A stretch of 64,000 nt of DNA, from NCBI GenBank assembly GCA_947177525.1, contig CAMWUW010000002.1, positions 1 through 64,000 of the forward strand, in the 5' to 3' direction. Origin of the DNA: an uncultured Bacteroidales bacterium. Its GTDB lineage: Bacteria; Bacteroidota; Bacteroidia; Bacteroidales; UBA932. The number at the start of each line of letters is the position of its first letter. The first letter of the stretch is position 1. This document shows positions 34,364-42,861 of this stretch, piece by piece. The position numbers and the translations under genes are program-made. The notes beneath the pieces are model-generated. The model saw only the letters and a list, made by a program, of their open reading frames with translations, did not search any database and was not told the DNA's origin.

Positions 34364-34387
34364 TTTTTATATGGAAATCAGGGAAAT

Positions 34388-34894
34388 ATGGCAAAAATAA
34401 GAATCCTGGACATAATAGAAGAGACAATGGCAGACGGCCCGGGGCTCCGGACCGCCATCTACTGTGCAGGCTGTGCACACCGCTGCCCCGGCTGTCACAA
34501 TCCGCAGTCCTGGGATTTCGCCGGAGGGCATGAAATGACCGTGGATGAACTGCTTGACATAGTCAAGGCAGACGAGTTCAGCAATGTGTCGTTTTCAGGA
34601 GGAGATCCGTTCTACCAGGCAGAGGCATTCACGGAACTGGCACGCCGCATAAAGGAAGAGACCAGGAAGACCATCTGGTGCTGGACGGGATTCACTTATG
34701 AGGAAATCCTTGCAGACAGCCGGCTCTCAATGCTTCTTCCATATATAGACGTGCTGGTGGACGGGCCTTTCATAAATGAGCTGAAAGACCCGGAACTGAT
34801 GTTCAGGGGCAGTTCCAACCAGCGGCTCATATACCTTACGGAAAAGGAGGACGATGTCATCCCCGGGACTGTGCCCTTAAAACCTGCGAAATAA
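34388..34894 (+). CDS. nrdG: Anaerobic RNR-activating protein (radical SAM)
   Basis: A 168-residue radical SAM activase that installs the glycyl radical on NrdD. The cluster motif is CAHRCPGCHN (CxxxCxxC) at about residues 30-39, followed by the SAM-binding SFSGGDPFYQAEAF and the core beta strands (KTIWCWTGFTYEEI). The small size is typical of NrdG. Its last 38 bp overlap the convergent SDR gene. Confidence 0.96.
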   Translation: MAKIRILDIIEETMADGPGLRTAIYCAGCAHRCPGCHNPQSWDFAGGHEMTVDELLDIVKADEFSNVSFSGGDPFYQAEAFTELARRIKEETRKTIWCWTGFTYEEILADSRLSMLLPYIDVLVDGPFINELKDPELMFRGSSNQRLIYLTEKEDDVIPGTVPLKPAK

Positions 34895-36314
34895 AGCGGT
34901 TCTTTTCCGTTGTATTCTCAAAGACTTCATCCAGCGGACAGGTCGTGCACCATCCGCCGCCGAGCAGGACAAATTCCAGGGACGCAGGGAAGCGGTGGCC
35001 ATTCTCGCATTCCCACTCGAAAACGGCCCCTTTCACTCCTATCTTTTCTGCAGGACCGATGAAACGGCCTCCTCTGAAAGCTGCCGCTGCCTCGATTTCT
35101 TCGAGGGACAGGTCATAGATGGACTTTGTTTCGTCATACCCATGATCCAGGACGCGCACCTCACCTTTGGCCATTGCCGTGCCAAGATTCTTTTCATAAT
35201 ACGGCGGACGGGCCTGCTCCCATGACTTGATGGAGCGGTAGTTTTCCTCCGACCCGTAGAAGGCATCAAGTTTTTCCCTGTCATTATCCACCCACCACTG
35301 TGTTCCCATGCCTTTCTCAAAGGCATACGCCCTCATGAACATCTTAACAGCAAAGGCCGGAGCAAGAAATGCCAGGTTGTAATACCAGGGAAGACTCTTC
35401 ATCATCTCCTTGAAATAGTCATCTACAGGGACATTGGCCCTGAAATGCAGATAATTCTCCAGAACATCGGCATCAGTATACCACATGCCATGGAAATTCT
35501 GAGTGGCAAACCATTGCGGTTCAAACACTTTCTCCGGAGACGGAAGTCCGAGAGCCTTGAGCATCCTGGTCTCGAACTCATAGTTCGTCATACGGTACTG
35601 CTCGCCGCTGCTTATGTTGTAGAACCTGTTCCAGAAGTCTTCAGGGACCCAGTCCTCCACGACATTGGCCAGGACACGCCCCGAATCCTCTATGGTGGCC
35701 CACTCCAGCATTCCTCTTATAGGGACATGGAAGGCCGTAGGGTTGACAACCTTCAATATGCCGGAATACAATATGCCGGTCTGTCTGATGGAAACCCATT
35801 TCTTGATTCCGGAGTCGGTAATGATTCTTTCTGCCTCGCACTTGGACACAGAATATTTGTCATATCTGCTGGCATAGACAGGATCTCCGGTACGGCCCCA
35901 ATGCACGGGGAAAAGGCGGTCTCCGCACTGCGCCACGGAGCCGATATAGACAACTTTTATATCATCCGCATTTTCCTGCTCAAGTACTGCCTTTGCGATA
36001 TTCCTTGCAGAAGATATGTTGACTTTCAATGTCTTCTCCGGAAAATAGTCAGCCGCCGGGGATACCATTCCCCCCACATGAAGGACATAGTCCGCTCCTG
36101 TCACTCCGGCAAGGACGTCATCATAGTTCGTAAGGTCGCCCCATATAACCGACACCGCAGGGTCATTCATGTATGGCTTAAGTTTTTTTCTGTTTACTTT
36201 GCCTGGACGCGCAAGCAGACGGATGTTGAACCTGTCCTTTTTCTTAAGAAGTTCCTGAAATCCTGCCCATCCCATGTTTCCGGTGGCACCGGTAAGAAAT
36301 ACTGTCTTTTTCAT
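34857..36314 (-). CDS. NAD(P)-dependent epimerase/dehydratase (extended SDR) with Cys/His C-terminal tail
   Basis: The N-terminal about 330 residues are an extended short-chain dehydrogenase: Rossmann motif GATGNMGWAGF at residues 8-18, GADYVLHVGG, and the catalytic YSVSK (YxxxK). The protein is 485 aa, roughly 150 longer than a plain epimerase. Near the end it carries WECENGHRFPASLEFVLLGGGWCTTC, a Cys/His spacing that looks like a zinc ribbon, and a short helical end. Substrate is unknown; the few flanking genes give no clue. It converges on nrdG and lies 41 bp downstream of the EnvC-like gene start region in the opposite order of transcription. Confidence 0.8.
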   Translation of the reverse strand: MKKTVFLTGATGNMGWAGFQELLKKKDRFNIRLLARPGKVNRKKLKPYMNDPAVSVIWGDLTNYDDVLAGVTGADYVLHVGGMVSPAADYFPEKTLKVNISSARNIAKAVLEQENADDIKVVYIGSVAQCGDRLFPVHWGRTGDPVYASRYDKYSVSKCEAERIITDSGIKKWVSIRQTGILYSGILKVVNPTAFHVPIRGMLEWATIEDSGRVLANVVEDWVPEDFWNRFYNISSGEQYRMTNYEFETRMLKALGLPSPEKVFEPQWFATQNFHGMWYTDADVLENYLHFRANVPVDDYFKEMMKSLPWYYNLAFLAPAFAVKMFMRAYAFEKGMGTQWWVDNDREKLDAFYGSEENYRSIKSWEQARPPYYEKNLGTAMAKGEVRVLDHGYDETKSIYDLSLEEIEAAAAFRGGRFIGPAEKIGVKGAVFEWECENGHRFPASLEFVLLGGGWCTTCPLDEVFENTTEKNRFISQVLRAQSRG

Positions 36315-36355
36315 TTGTCAGTTTTACTAAGTCAGCTAAAGTACATAATTATTGT

Positions 36356-37546
36356 CTAACGGAGCCAAAGCTCCGGATTCTGAGGGGAAGTGTCCTTCCA
36401 AAGTTCAAAATGCAGCTGGGTCTGCCCCATAATTGTATCTACAGTTCCGAGAGTCTGTCCGACAGACACCTTGTCCCCCACTTTCACGTTCACATTTGAG
36501 AGTTTGCAATAAAAAGTAAAATAATTTTTTCCGTGCTGGACAAGCACACATTTATTATACCCAGGCATGACAAACACCTGCTTGACCACCCCGCTGAACA
36601 CAGAGGCCACGCTCGAGCCAGGGGCTACGGAAATGTCTATTCCATTGTTTGCAGGAAGTTCCAGATTTTTGAAAACCGGATGATAATGCTTGCCGAACCT
36701 TGCCGTCACCGGACCCCGCACAGGCCATGGCAGCTTGCCTTTGTTCTTTACAAACTCAGCAGAAAGTGTAATCTCCGCCGCATCGTCACGCCCGGAAGGA
36801 CTTTTATTGTCCTTTGGTCTGACAGCTTCTGCAACAAGTCTCTGAATCTCACGGTTCAGGGCGTTCACCTCCTTCTTTTTCTGCGAGAGCTGCCTTTCAT
36901 ATTCTTTTCTGTCCTTTTTCAGCTTCCTGACTATCTCGTCCGCCCGAGTTTCGTCTTTCTTCAATTTTTCCAATTCCTTCACGCGCCCGGCACGGACCGT
37001 CTCCGCCTCTTTTTTCATCTGGGCCAGCTGTTCTCTCTCCAGTTCAAGCTCTTCTTTTGCCGAGCGGATTTTTTTTGCCTCATTCTTCATTTCCGAAGAG
37101 AGGTTTTTGAAATAGCCGAAACGGCGATATGCCTGCGCAAGGTCATTGCTGGCAAGCATATACATGTACCAGACCCTGGAGTCACGGTTCTTATATGCAC
37201 TCAGTACAAGGCGAGAATAGTGGTCCACAAGAGTGTCCACACGGGCCTGCATACGATTTATGCTGAGCTGCTTAAGATAGATGCGGTCAGAGTATTCCTT
37301 TATCTGCCGGTCGCTCTCGGCAACAAGTGCCTTCCTGTTGGCCACATTTTTTCTTATAAGCTCAAGGTCGGAAAGCATGGAGCTGCTTTTGGATGCATTG
37401 GCCGCAAGCTGTGCATCAAGTATGGCAATCTCTTGCTCCAGACGCGCCTTTTTCTCCTTATGCCGCTCAATGTCCTGGGCGAATCCATGCAAATGCAGCA
37501 TCAGAAACAATGCTGCGCAGATTATTGTCCTCATTCCGGTCCTCAT
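36356..37546 (-). CDS. EnvC-like murein hydrolase activator (degenerate LytM/M23)
   Basis: A 396-residue exported protein with signal peptide (ICAALFLMLHLHGFAQ), a long coiled coil (residues about 25-255, rich in Glu/Lys with heptads) and a C-terminal LytM domain. The peptidase ligands are lost: the HxxxD site reads NNGID, and the HxH motif reads QLHFEL, so it is unlikely to cut peptidoglycan itself. That matches EnvC, which activates amidases during cell division. It starts 3 bp after the TPR gene, so the two are co-expressed. Confidence 0.88.
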   Translation of the reverse strand: MRTGMRTIICAALFLMLHLHGFAQDIERHKEKKARLEQEIAILDAQLAANASKSSSMLSDLELIRKNVANRKALVAESDRQIKEYSDRIYLKQLSINRMQARVDTLVDHYSRLVLSAYKNRDSRVWYMYMLASNDLAQAYRRFGYFKNLSSEMKNEAKKIRSAKEELELEREQLAQMKKEAETVRAGRVKELEKLKKDETRADEIVRKLKKDRKEYERQLSQKKKEVNALNREIQRLVAEAVRPKDNKSPSGRDDAAEITLSAEFVKNKGKLPWPVRGPVTARFGKHYHPVFKNLELPANNGIDISVAPGSSVASVFSGVVKQVFVMPGYNKCVLVQHGKNYFTFYCKLSNVNVKVGDKVSVGQTLGTVDTIMGQTQLHFELWKDTSPQNPELWLR

Positions 37547-37549
37547 ACG

Positions 37550-39259
37550 CTATTCGTTTACAGCCTGCTTTCTCTGCCGGATTTTTTCATCCAGATCAGG
37601 TATAGAACCGTCATTTTTCTGTTTGGCAAGATTCCAATACACAAAAGCCATGTCATATTCCTTCAATGCATACAGGACTTCGGCATAATGGTCCAGAATG
37701 ACAGCGCTCTCCTTGCCGCCATAAAGCATGGCATGTTTGAAAAACGGCTTTGCCTCAAGGGCCTTTCCCTGAAGGAACAATATCCAGCCGAAGGTATCAA
37801 GATATGTGGCGTTGTCAGGTTCTGCCTCAACGGTCTTTTTGCTCATCGCATAGGCTTTCTTTAGCTTTTTCCCTTCCACACTGAGATAGTAGGCGTAGTT
37901 ATTAAGTACATAAACATAGTCCGGATTTATCTTCAGGGCCTTTTCATAAGCACTGAATGCCTTCTTGGACTCCCCCATTTCATGGTAGACGTCCCCCATG
38001 GTAGACCACGCGCGCAATGCTCTCGAACTGTCGCGCGGAGCAATGTCAAGAATCATCCGGCAGGTTTCCGTCACTTTGTCATATTCTTTCAGATTATAGT
38101 CTCCGACACCGGCCATTTCAAGAAATGCGGTCTCCTCAGGAAAACGGGAGAATGCTTTGCGTCCCTCTTCTGAAAGTTCTTTCCAGTTCTGGGAATACAT
38201 AAGGAATTCCACGAAATTGGCACTTGCAGCAAGACTTGACGGATATGTCTCCATATTTTTACGGAAAGCATTCTCTGCCAGGTCATTCCGTCCGGTCGAA
38301 TAATAATAGAAGCCGGCCGTCTGGAGCAAGGTACTGTCAAGAGGATGAGTATCCACGGCTTTCATGAAGACTGTGTCAATCTGCGGCCTAAAAGAGGTGA
38401 GGAATTTGTTTTCCGTCCTCTGTACAAGAGCCATCAGGTAGTCAGTCTTGGCCTGGACCGGATATGCCGGTTCTTCGGCGAATTTGTACAATACCGGGAA
38501 ATATTCACCGTAACGCCTTGTCATCCTCAGAACTTCTGCCTTGCCAAGAACCGCCGGGATATAGTCAGGGGCAATGTCAAGTGCCTCGTCATAATACGCA
38601 AGTGCAGTGGTGTCATTGTACATAGCCATCTGATAGTCGGCCAGGGTAGAAAGCACATAGGGTGATGAGAATTCCCTGTTGTATTCTTCAAGGGATTTGA
38701 AGGCCTCTTCATGTCTCTCCATCATTCTCAGGAGGTTAAAGCGGTATACGGCAATTGATTCCGTCATGCCGAATACAGTCTGTATCTCATCAAGTGTAGC
38801 CAAGGCCTTGTCATATTCCTTTTGGGCAGAATACAGTTCTGTCAGATCAAAGTACAATTCGCTCTTCTTCGGAAAGTCCTGCAGAAGTTTCTCGTAAATC
38901 TGCGAAGCGAGTTCCTGCCGCGAAGTAAGCGCATACAGCCTTGCCAGCCTGTATCTGTACCAGAAATTGTCCGTATCAAGTCCGGCAGCAAGCCTCAGGT
39001 ATTCTTCCGCAAGCTCAAGGTCACCTCTTCCTGCGGCAATCTGGGCGAGGTAGTACCATGCAGCATCATTTGAGCTGTCCGACGCGGTGATTTTCTTCAG
39101 AATTGCTTCTGCACCCTTGAAATCATTATTGTCGTATTTCTCAACTGCGCTTACAAGCATATTCTCAATTTCTGCCGGCCGAAGCTGCTGGGCTGCGGCA
39201 CCTATATAAATCTGCAGCAGCATGACTGCAGGCAACAATATTCTTGACAAAGTGTTCAT
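37550..39259 (-). CDS. Tetratricopeptide repeat protein
   Basis: 569 residues from ATG 39259, beginning with a signal peptide (SRILLPAVMLLQIYIGAAAQ). The rest is an all-helical array of TPR units spaced by about 34 residues (for example DAAWYYLAQIAAGRGDLELAEEYLRLA, SELYFDLTELYSAQKEYDKALATLDE, YVYVLNNYAYYLSVEGKKLKKAYAMSKKTVE, ATYLDTFGWILFLQGK). It is likely a periplasmic or outer-membrane-associated scaffold. Its coupling to the EnvC-like gene suggests a cell-envelope or division role. The track ORF starts 58 codons upstream, across the promoter, and is rejected. Confidence 0.88.
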   Translation of the reverse strand: MNTLSRILLPAVMLLQIYIGAAAQQLRPAEIENMLVSAVEKYDNNDFKGAEAILKKITASDSSNDAAWYYLAQIAAGRGDLELAEEYLRLAAGLDTDNFWYRYRLARLYALTSRQELASQIYEKLLQDFPKKSELYFDLTELYSAQKEYDKALATLDEIQTVFGMTESIAVYRFNLLRMMERHEEAFKSLEEYNREFSSPYVLSTLADYQMAMYNDTTALAYYDEALDIAPDYIPAVLGKAEVLRMTRRYGEYFPVLYKFAEEPAYPVQAKTDYLMALVQRTENKFLTSFRPQIDTVFMKAVDTHPLDSTLLQTAGFYYYSTGRNDLAENAFRKNMETYPSSLAASANFVEFLMYSQNWKELSEEGRKAFSRFPEETAFLEMAGVGDYNLKEYDKVTETCRMILDIAPRDSSRALRAWSTMGDVYHEMGESKKAFSAYEKALKINPDYVYVLNNYAYYLSVEGKKLKKAYAMSKKTVEAEPDNATYLDTFGWILFLQGKALEAKPFFKHAMLYGGKESAVILDHYAEVLYALKEYDMAFVYWNLAKQKNDGSIPDLDEKIRQRKQAVNE

Positions 39260-39285
39260 ATTCGTTTTTTTGAGCATTAAACTTA

Positions 39286-39293
39286 CAAAAATA
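39286..39293 (-). promoter_or_regulatory. -7 box for the TPR-EnvC operon
   Basis: Reverse strand TATTTTTG, a match to TAnnTTTG, 27 bp upstream of the TPR gene ATG. Confidence 0.5.
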
Positions 39294-39420
39294 ACACTCA
39301 AATTCGGGAAAAATGCATAAGTTTGGAAAAAATATGCCGACGATGCAACATATCGGGTCCGGATTGCATCTGTTTCGGAGCAAAAGAACAATTGTTTTTC
39401 TGGGCCCAAACTGAGACATT

Positions 39421-39963
39421 TTGGCAGAAGCATTTGACTTACAGCTGATCAACTCATGCATCAAAGGAGACCGGGTTTCCCAGAAGGCCTTATATGACCG
39501 TCTGGCACCACGTATGTTCCCTATATGCATGAGGTATATCGGTGACAGGGTTCTTGCCGAGGATGTCCTGCAGGATGGGTTCATAACATTGTTCACAAGA
39601 CTTGAAAGCTATAAAGGGGAAGGTTCTTTTGAAGGCTGGGCCAGAAAGATTTTCGTAACGACAGCACTGATGAACCTCAGGAAGAAGGATGCTCTGAAAA
39701 TGAGTGACGAGCTGGACCTTGCAAGGGGCATGAAGGCCGAGACAATGTCGCAGACGCAGGCCATGAACTACAAGGAACTGATGGCGCTTGTCATGGGAAT
39801 GCCGCCGGGATTCCGGGCCGTATTCAACATGTACGCAATCGAGGGTTATTCCCACAAGGAGATTGGGGTGATGCTCGGCATAAGCGAGACTACATCAAGA
39901 ACTCAGTTCAGCAGGGCAAGAGCCTGGCTGCAGAACAAAATTAAAGAACGAGAAAATGCTTGA
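39421..39963 (+). CDS. ECF-type RNA polymerase sigma factor
   Basis: A 180-residue sigma factor with region 2 (DLQLINSCIKGDRVSQKALYDRL, LAEDVLQDGFITLFTRLESYKGEGSFEGWARKI) and region 4 (MPPGFRAVFNMYAIEGYSHKEIGVMLGISETTSRTQFSRARAWL). The start codon seems to be TTG at 39421: an in-frame stop lies just upstream and no ATG is nearer. It overlaps the following membrane/barrel gene by 8 bp, strongly suggesting a sigma/anti-sigma pair. No TAnnTTTG box was found upstream, so it may be autoregulated or use another promoter class. Confidence 0.92.
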   Translation: MAEAFDLQLINSCIKGDRVSQKALYDRLAPRMFPICMRYIGDRVLAEDVLQDGFITLFTRLESYKGEGSFEGWARKIFVTTALMNLRKKDALKMSDELDLARGMKAETMSQTQAMNYKELMALVMGMPPGFRAVFNMYAIEGYSHKEIGVMLGISETTSRTQFSRARAWLQNKIKERENA

Positions 39964-41227
39964 AGACAAGAATAATACTGAATTTGATCTGATGATGAGG
40001 TCTATCCTGCAGGATGGAAGGGAGGAAGTGCCCGGCCATATCTGGGAAGCCGTATCGGAGGGTCTTGATGCAGCTGCGCACAAAAAGAGAATTGCTCTCT
40101 GGTGGCGCAGGGCAGCAGTCGCCGGAAGCATTGCGGCGGCTTTTGCCGTAGGACTGTTCTTCACTTTCAGAGACATTTCAGCACCTGAAGCCGACAGCAG
40201 CATGATTGCGGTAGTGTCGGCCGCTCACGAAGAAGACAGCGCATTCGGCTCCGGGATGCTTGTTGCAGAGCAGACTGAAATTCCGGATATCCGGCAGGAT
40301 GTCACAGCCGTGGCATCTTCGGCAGGAGATTTCAAAAAACAGATTATGTCTTATTCCGCTGAAGAAGAGCAGATGCCAGACGGAGAAAGCCAGGGAAAGG
40401 TCATCGAAAATGAAGGCAAAGGCACTTCTGCCGAAGAGGCATCCATGAACACAGAAAAGACAGACGTAAAAGATGATGCCGAAGACAAGCACAGGATTTC
40501 CGAGATATCGTCAAAAGGGACATTGCAGGATTTTTGGCCGGAAGAAGAAACCTCGAAAGAAGAGAACCGCGTAAAGACTTCCATTGTACTATCCGGAGTG
40601 ACCGGAACAAACAGCACGCGCAGTCATTCAAAACAGAATCTGATGAAACGTCCGACCGTTCCGTCTTCAAAGCCGCAGACAGGGATTACAGAAACAAGCA
40701 CGAACACGACCTACGGAATACCGCTGTCATTCGGAACAGGAGTAAAGTTTGATTTCAACAAAAGATGGTCTGTCGGGACCGGCATAAATTACACTCTGCT
40801 CACCAGAAAATTCTATGGAACCTACACAAAGGCAACTCCCGAGGGCGAAGTGGAGTTTTCAAAATCATCTGACATAAGAAACAGCCAGCATTATATAGGA
40901 ATACCGCTGAATGTGTTCTTCAACATAGTGGACAACAAGTATATAAACTTCTACGCCTACGCTGGAGGGACTGCAGAAAAATGCATCAGCGACCGATATG
41001 AGGTCCTGAATGTTACAGGCAGCAGGCTGACCCACAGGGAAAAGGTCAAAGGGATACAATTGTCTGCGAATATAGGCATCGGAGCGGAATTCATGACCGG
41101 TGAACATCTCGGCATATACATTGACCCAAGCCTAAGATATTATTTCAACAACGGCCAGCCAAAGAGCATAAGAACAGCTCAGCCGCTTATGCTCGGTTTT
41201 GAGATGGGCCTCAGAGTACGCCTGTAG
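39956..41227 (+). CDS. Membrane-anchored protein with outer-membrane beta-barrel-like C-terminus, partner of the ECF sigma
   Basis: A 423-residue protein in three parts. The N-terminal about 45 residues are soluble and cytoplasmic (DLMMRSILQDGREEVPGHIWEAVSEGLD), a pattern common in Bacteroidota anti-sigma-like proteins. A single TM helix follows (AAVAGSIAAAFAVGLFFTF, residues about 50-68). After a low-complexity Glu/Ser/Lys linker (about 80-215), the last about 190 residues look like an outer-membrane barrel (LSFGTGVKFDFNKRWSVGTGINYTL; NVFFNIVDNKYINFYAYAGG; LGIYIDPSLRYYF). Overlap with the sigma gene points to a regulator that could span both membranes. Function is inferred. Confidence 0.75.
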   Translation: MLEDKNNTEFDLMMRSILQDGREEVPGHIWEAVSEGLDAAAHKKRIALWWRRAAVAGSIAAAFAVGLFFTFRDISAPEADSSMIAVVSAAHEEDSAFGSGMLVAEQTEIPDIRQDVTAVASSAGDFKKQIMSYSAEEEQMPDGESQGKVIENEGKGTSAEEASMNTEKTDVKDDAEDKHRISEISSKGTLQDFWPEEETSKEENRVKTSIVLSGVTGTNSTRSHSKQNLMKRPTVPSSKPQTGITETSTNTTYGIPLSFGTGVKFDFNKRWSVGTGINYTLLTRKFYGTYTKATPEGEVEFSKSSDIRNSQHYIGIPLNVFFNIVDNKYINFYAYAGGTAEKCISDRYEVLNVTGSRLTHREKVKGIQLSANIGIGAEFMTGEHLGIYIDPSLRYYFNNGQPKSIRTAQPLMLGFEMGLRVRL

Positions 41228-41228
41228 A

Positions 41229-41984
41229 CTACCTGTGGCCTTCTATAATATTTCTTGCAAGTGTATTGGCGCAAACAAAGTCACGCAATTCAGTGCAGTC
41301 CGTCTGCAGGATAGTATGACGGTCTCCCTGCCAAAGCATGGAGCCTTTTGATATGAAGCCGATTTTGTCACCTATCTCAAGTATGGAGTTCATGTCATGG
41401 GTGTTGACAACTGTCGTCATGTTGAACTCTTTCGTAAGGTCGCTTATCAGACGGTCTATCAGGATTGAAGTATAGGGATCAAGTCCGGAATTGGGCTCGT
41501 CACAAAACAGATATGACGGATTCAGTGCAATGGCCCGCGCAATGCCCACTCTTTTCTGCATGCCTCCGCTCAATTCATTCGGATACTTGTTGTCAGAGCC
41601 TGTCACATTCACTTTTTCAAGGAAATATTGTGCACGCTCTTTTCTGTATGCAGCAGACCAGTCCGTAAAGAACTCCATCGGGAACATTACGTTTTCAAGC
41701 ACAGTGGCAAAATCAAAAAGTGCACTTCCCTGAAACAGAATGCCTATGTGGCACCTGAGTTCTGTCTTTTCTTTATATGACATACCGGAGAGTTTCCTGT
41801 CACCATAGCATATTTCTCCGCTGTCAGGTTCAATAAGCCCTATCAGGTTCTTGAGGAGCACTGTTTTGCCGGAGCCGCTTGCCCCTATTATCATGTTGCA
41901 TTTTCCGGCTTCGTACTCTACGTTTATGTCTTTCAGGACAGGTACTCCGTCAAAACTTTTATAAAGATGTTCTACTTTTATCAT
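41229..41984 (-). CDS. mlaF: MlaF-like ABC ATPase (lipid transport)
   Basis: A 251-residue ATPase of the MCE/Mla type: Walker A IIGASGSGKTVLL, Q-loop ILFQGSALFDFATVLENVMFP, signature LSGGMQKRVGIARAIALNP, Walker B YLFCDEPNSGLDP and the switch NTHDM. The long signature and the GLDP segment are typical of MlaF. With MlaE it would drive phospholipid movement between inner and outer membrane. No MCE-domain (MlaD) gene is adjacent downstream within this strand. It lies 7 bp after mlaE and converges on the barrel gene, 1 bp apart. Confidence 0.93.
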   Translation of the reverse strand: MIKVEHLYKSFDGVPVLKDINVEYEAGKCNMIIGASGSGKTVLLKNLIGLIEPDSGEICYGDRKLSGMSYKEKTELRCHIGILFQGSALFDFATVLENVMFPMEFFTDWSAAYRKERAQYFLEKVNVTGSDNKYPNELSGGMQKRVGIARAIALNPSYLFCDEPNSGLDPYTSILIDRLISDLTKEFNMTTVVNTHDMNSILEIGDKIGFISKGSMLWQGDRHTILQTDCTELRDFVCANTLARNIIEGHR

Positions 41985-41991
41985 AATGGTC

Positions 41992-42738
41992 CTAATAAAG
42001 CATCAATTGGGTAAGAATCAGGTCAAACAGAAGTATAAGAATGCTTGTGGCAACTATTGACCTTGTGCTTGAGCGTCCGACTCCAAGCGAACCTCCCTTT
42101 GCATAAAATCCGTTGAATGCCGCTATTGAGGATATCATGAAGCAGAATATGGACATCTTGAAACAGCTGTAGAAAATATAGTACCCATTATAGCAGAACT
42201 TGATTCCAGTAATATAGGAAGCCGTCTGTATTATCTGGGTGGTTTCAACAACAAACCATCCGCCGATAAGCCCAAGTACAAGGCTGAGGAGCATAAGCAA
42301 GGGACTCAAGACAGTAGCTGCGGCAACTTTTGGGAGCACAAGAAAGCCGGCAGAGTTCACTCCCATCATATCCATGGCGTCTATCTGCTCTGTAATCCTC
42401 ATGCTTCCTATCTCAGAAGCGATATTTGACCCCATTTTTCCTGCCAGTATCAGTGCAATCATAGTGGAGCAGAATTCAAGAATAAGGCTTTCCCTTACCA
42501 TATATCCGACATACATCTTGTCTATAACCGGATTTTCAAGATTTGAGGCAGTCTGTATGACGAGAACTCCGCCGATAAACAGGGATATCACACCGACAAT
42601 AAGTATTGAGGAGAGTATCAGCTTATCTGATTCATTTACAAACTGACGCCAGAAGAGTCTCCATTTCTCAGGTTTTCTGAAAACCATTTTGAGAAACAGG
42701 AAATACTTTCCGATTGACTCAAAAATTTTTTTTAACAT
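41992..42738 (-). CDS. mlaE: MlaE-like ABC permease (lipid transport)
   Basis: A 248-residue inner-membrane permease with the MlaE/YrbE features: an amphipathic start (KKIFESIGKYFLFLKMVF), then five to six TM segments, and the conserved cytoplasmic loop RITEQIDAMDMMGVNSAGFLVLPKVAAA (coupling helix). GLIGGWFV and KSIFCFMIS-like segments follow. It is the first gene of the mlaE-mlaF pair. Confidence 0.93.
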   Translation of the reverse strand: MLKKIFESIGKYFLFLKMVFRKPEKWRLFWRQFVNESDKLILSSILIVGVISLFIGGVLVIQTASNLENPVIDKMYVGYMVRESLILEFCSTMIALILAGKMGSNIASEIGSMRITEQIDAMDMMGVNSAGFLVLPKVAAATVLSPLLMLLSLVLGLIGGWFVVETTQIIQTASYITGIKFCYNGYYIFYSCFKMSIFCFMISSIAAFNGFYAKGGSLGVGRSSTRSIVATSILILLFDLILTQLMLY

Positions 42739-42761
42739 GAATAAGATTCTTTTTAAAGGGC

Positions 42762-42769
42762 CAAATTTA
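42762..42769 (-). promoter_or_regulatory. -7 box for mlaE-mlaF
   Basis: Reverse strand TAAATTTG, with a predicted leader of about 19 nt before the mlaE ATG. Confidence 0.5.
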
Positions 42770-42861
42770 CCACTTTTTTACTTTTTTTAAACAAATTGCC
42801 GATTATTAGTGCAAGATTTGGACAAGTTATGCGACTTAATTAAAAACAAATCTTGACAATT

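Noticed and set aside
36533-37864. 443-codon forward ORF opposite the EnvC-like and TPR genes
   Set aside because: It is antisense to two well-supported genes, has no domain resemblance and is rich in Cys, His and Phe as expected of a shadow frame.
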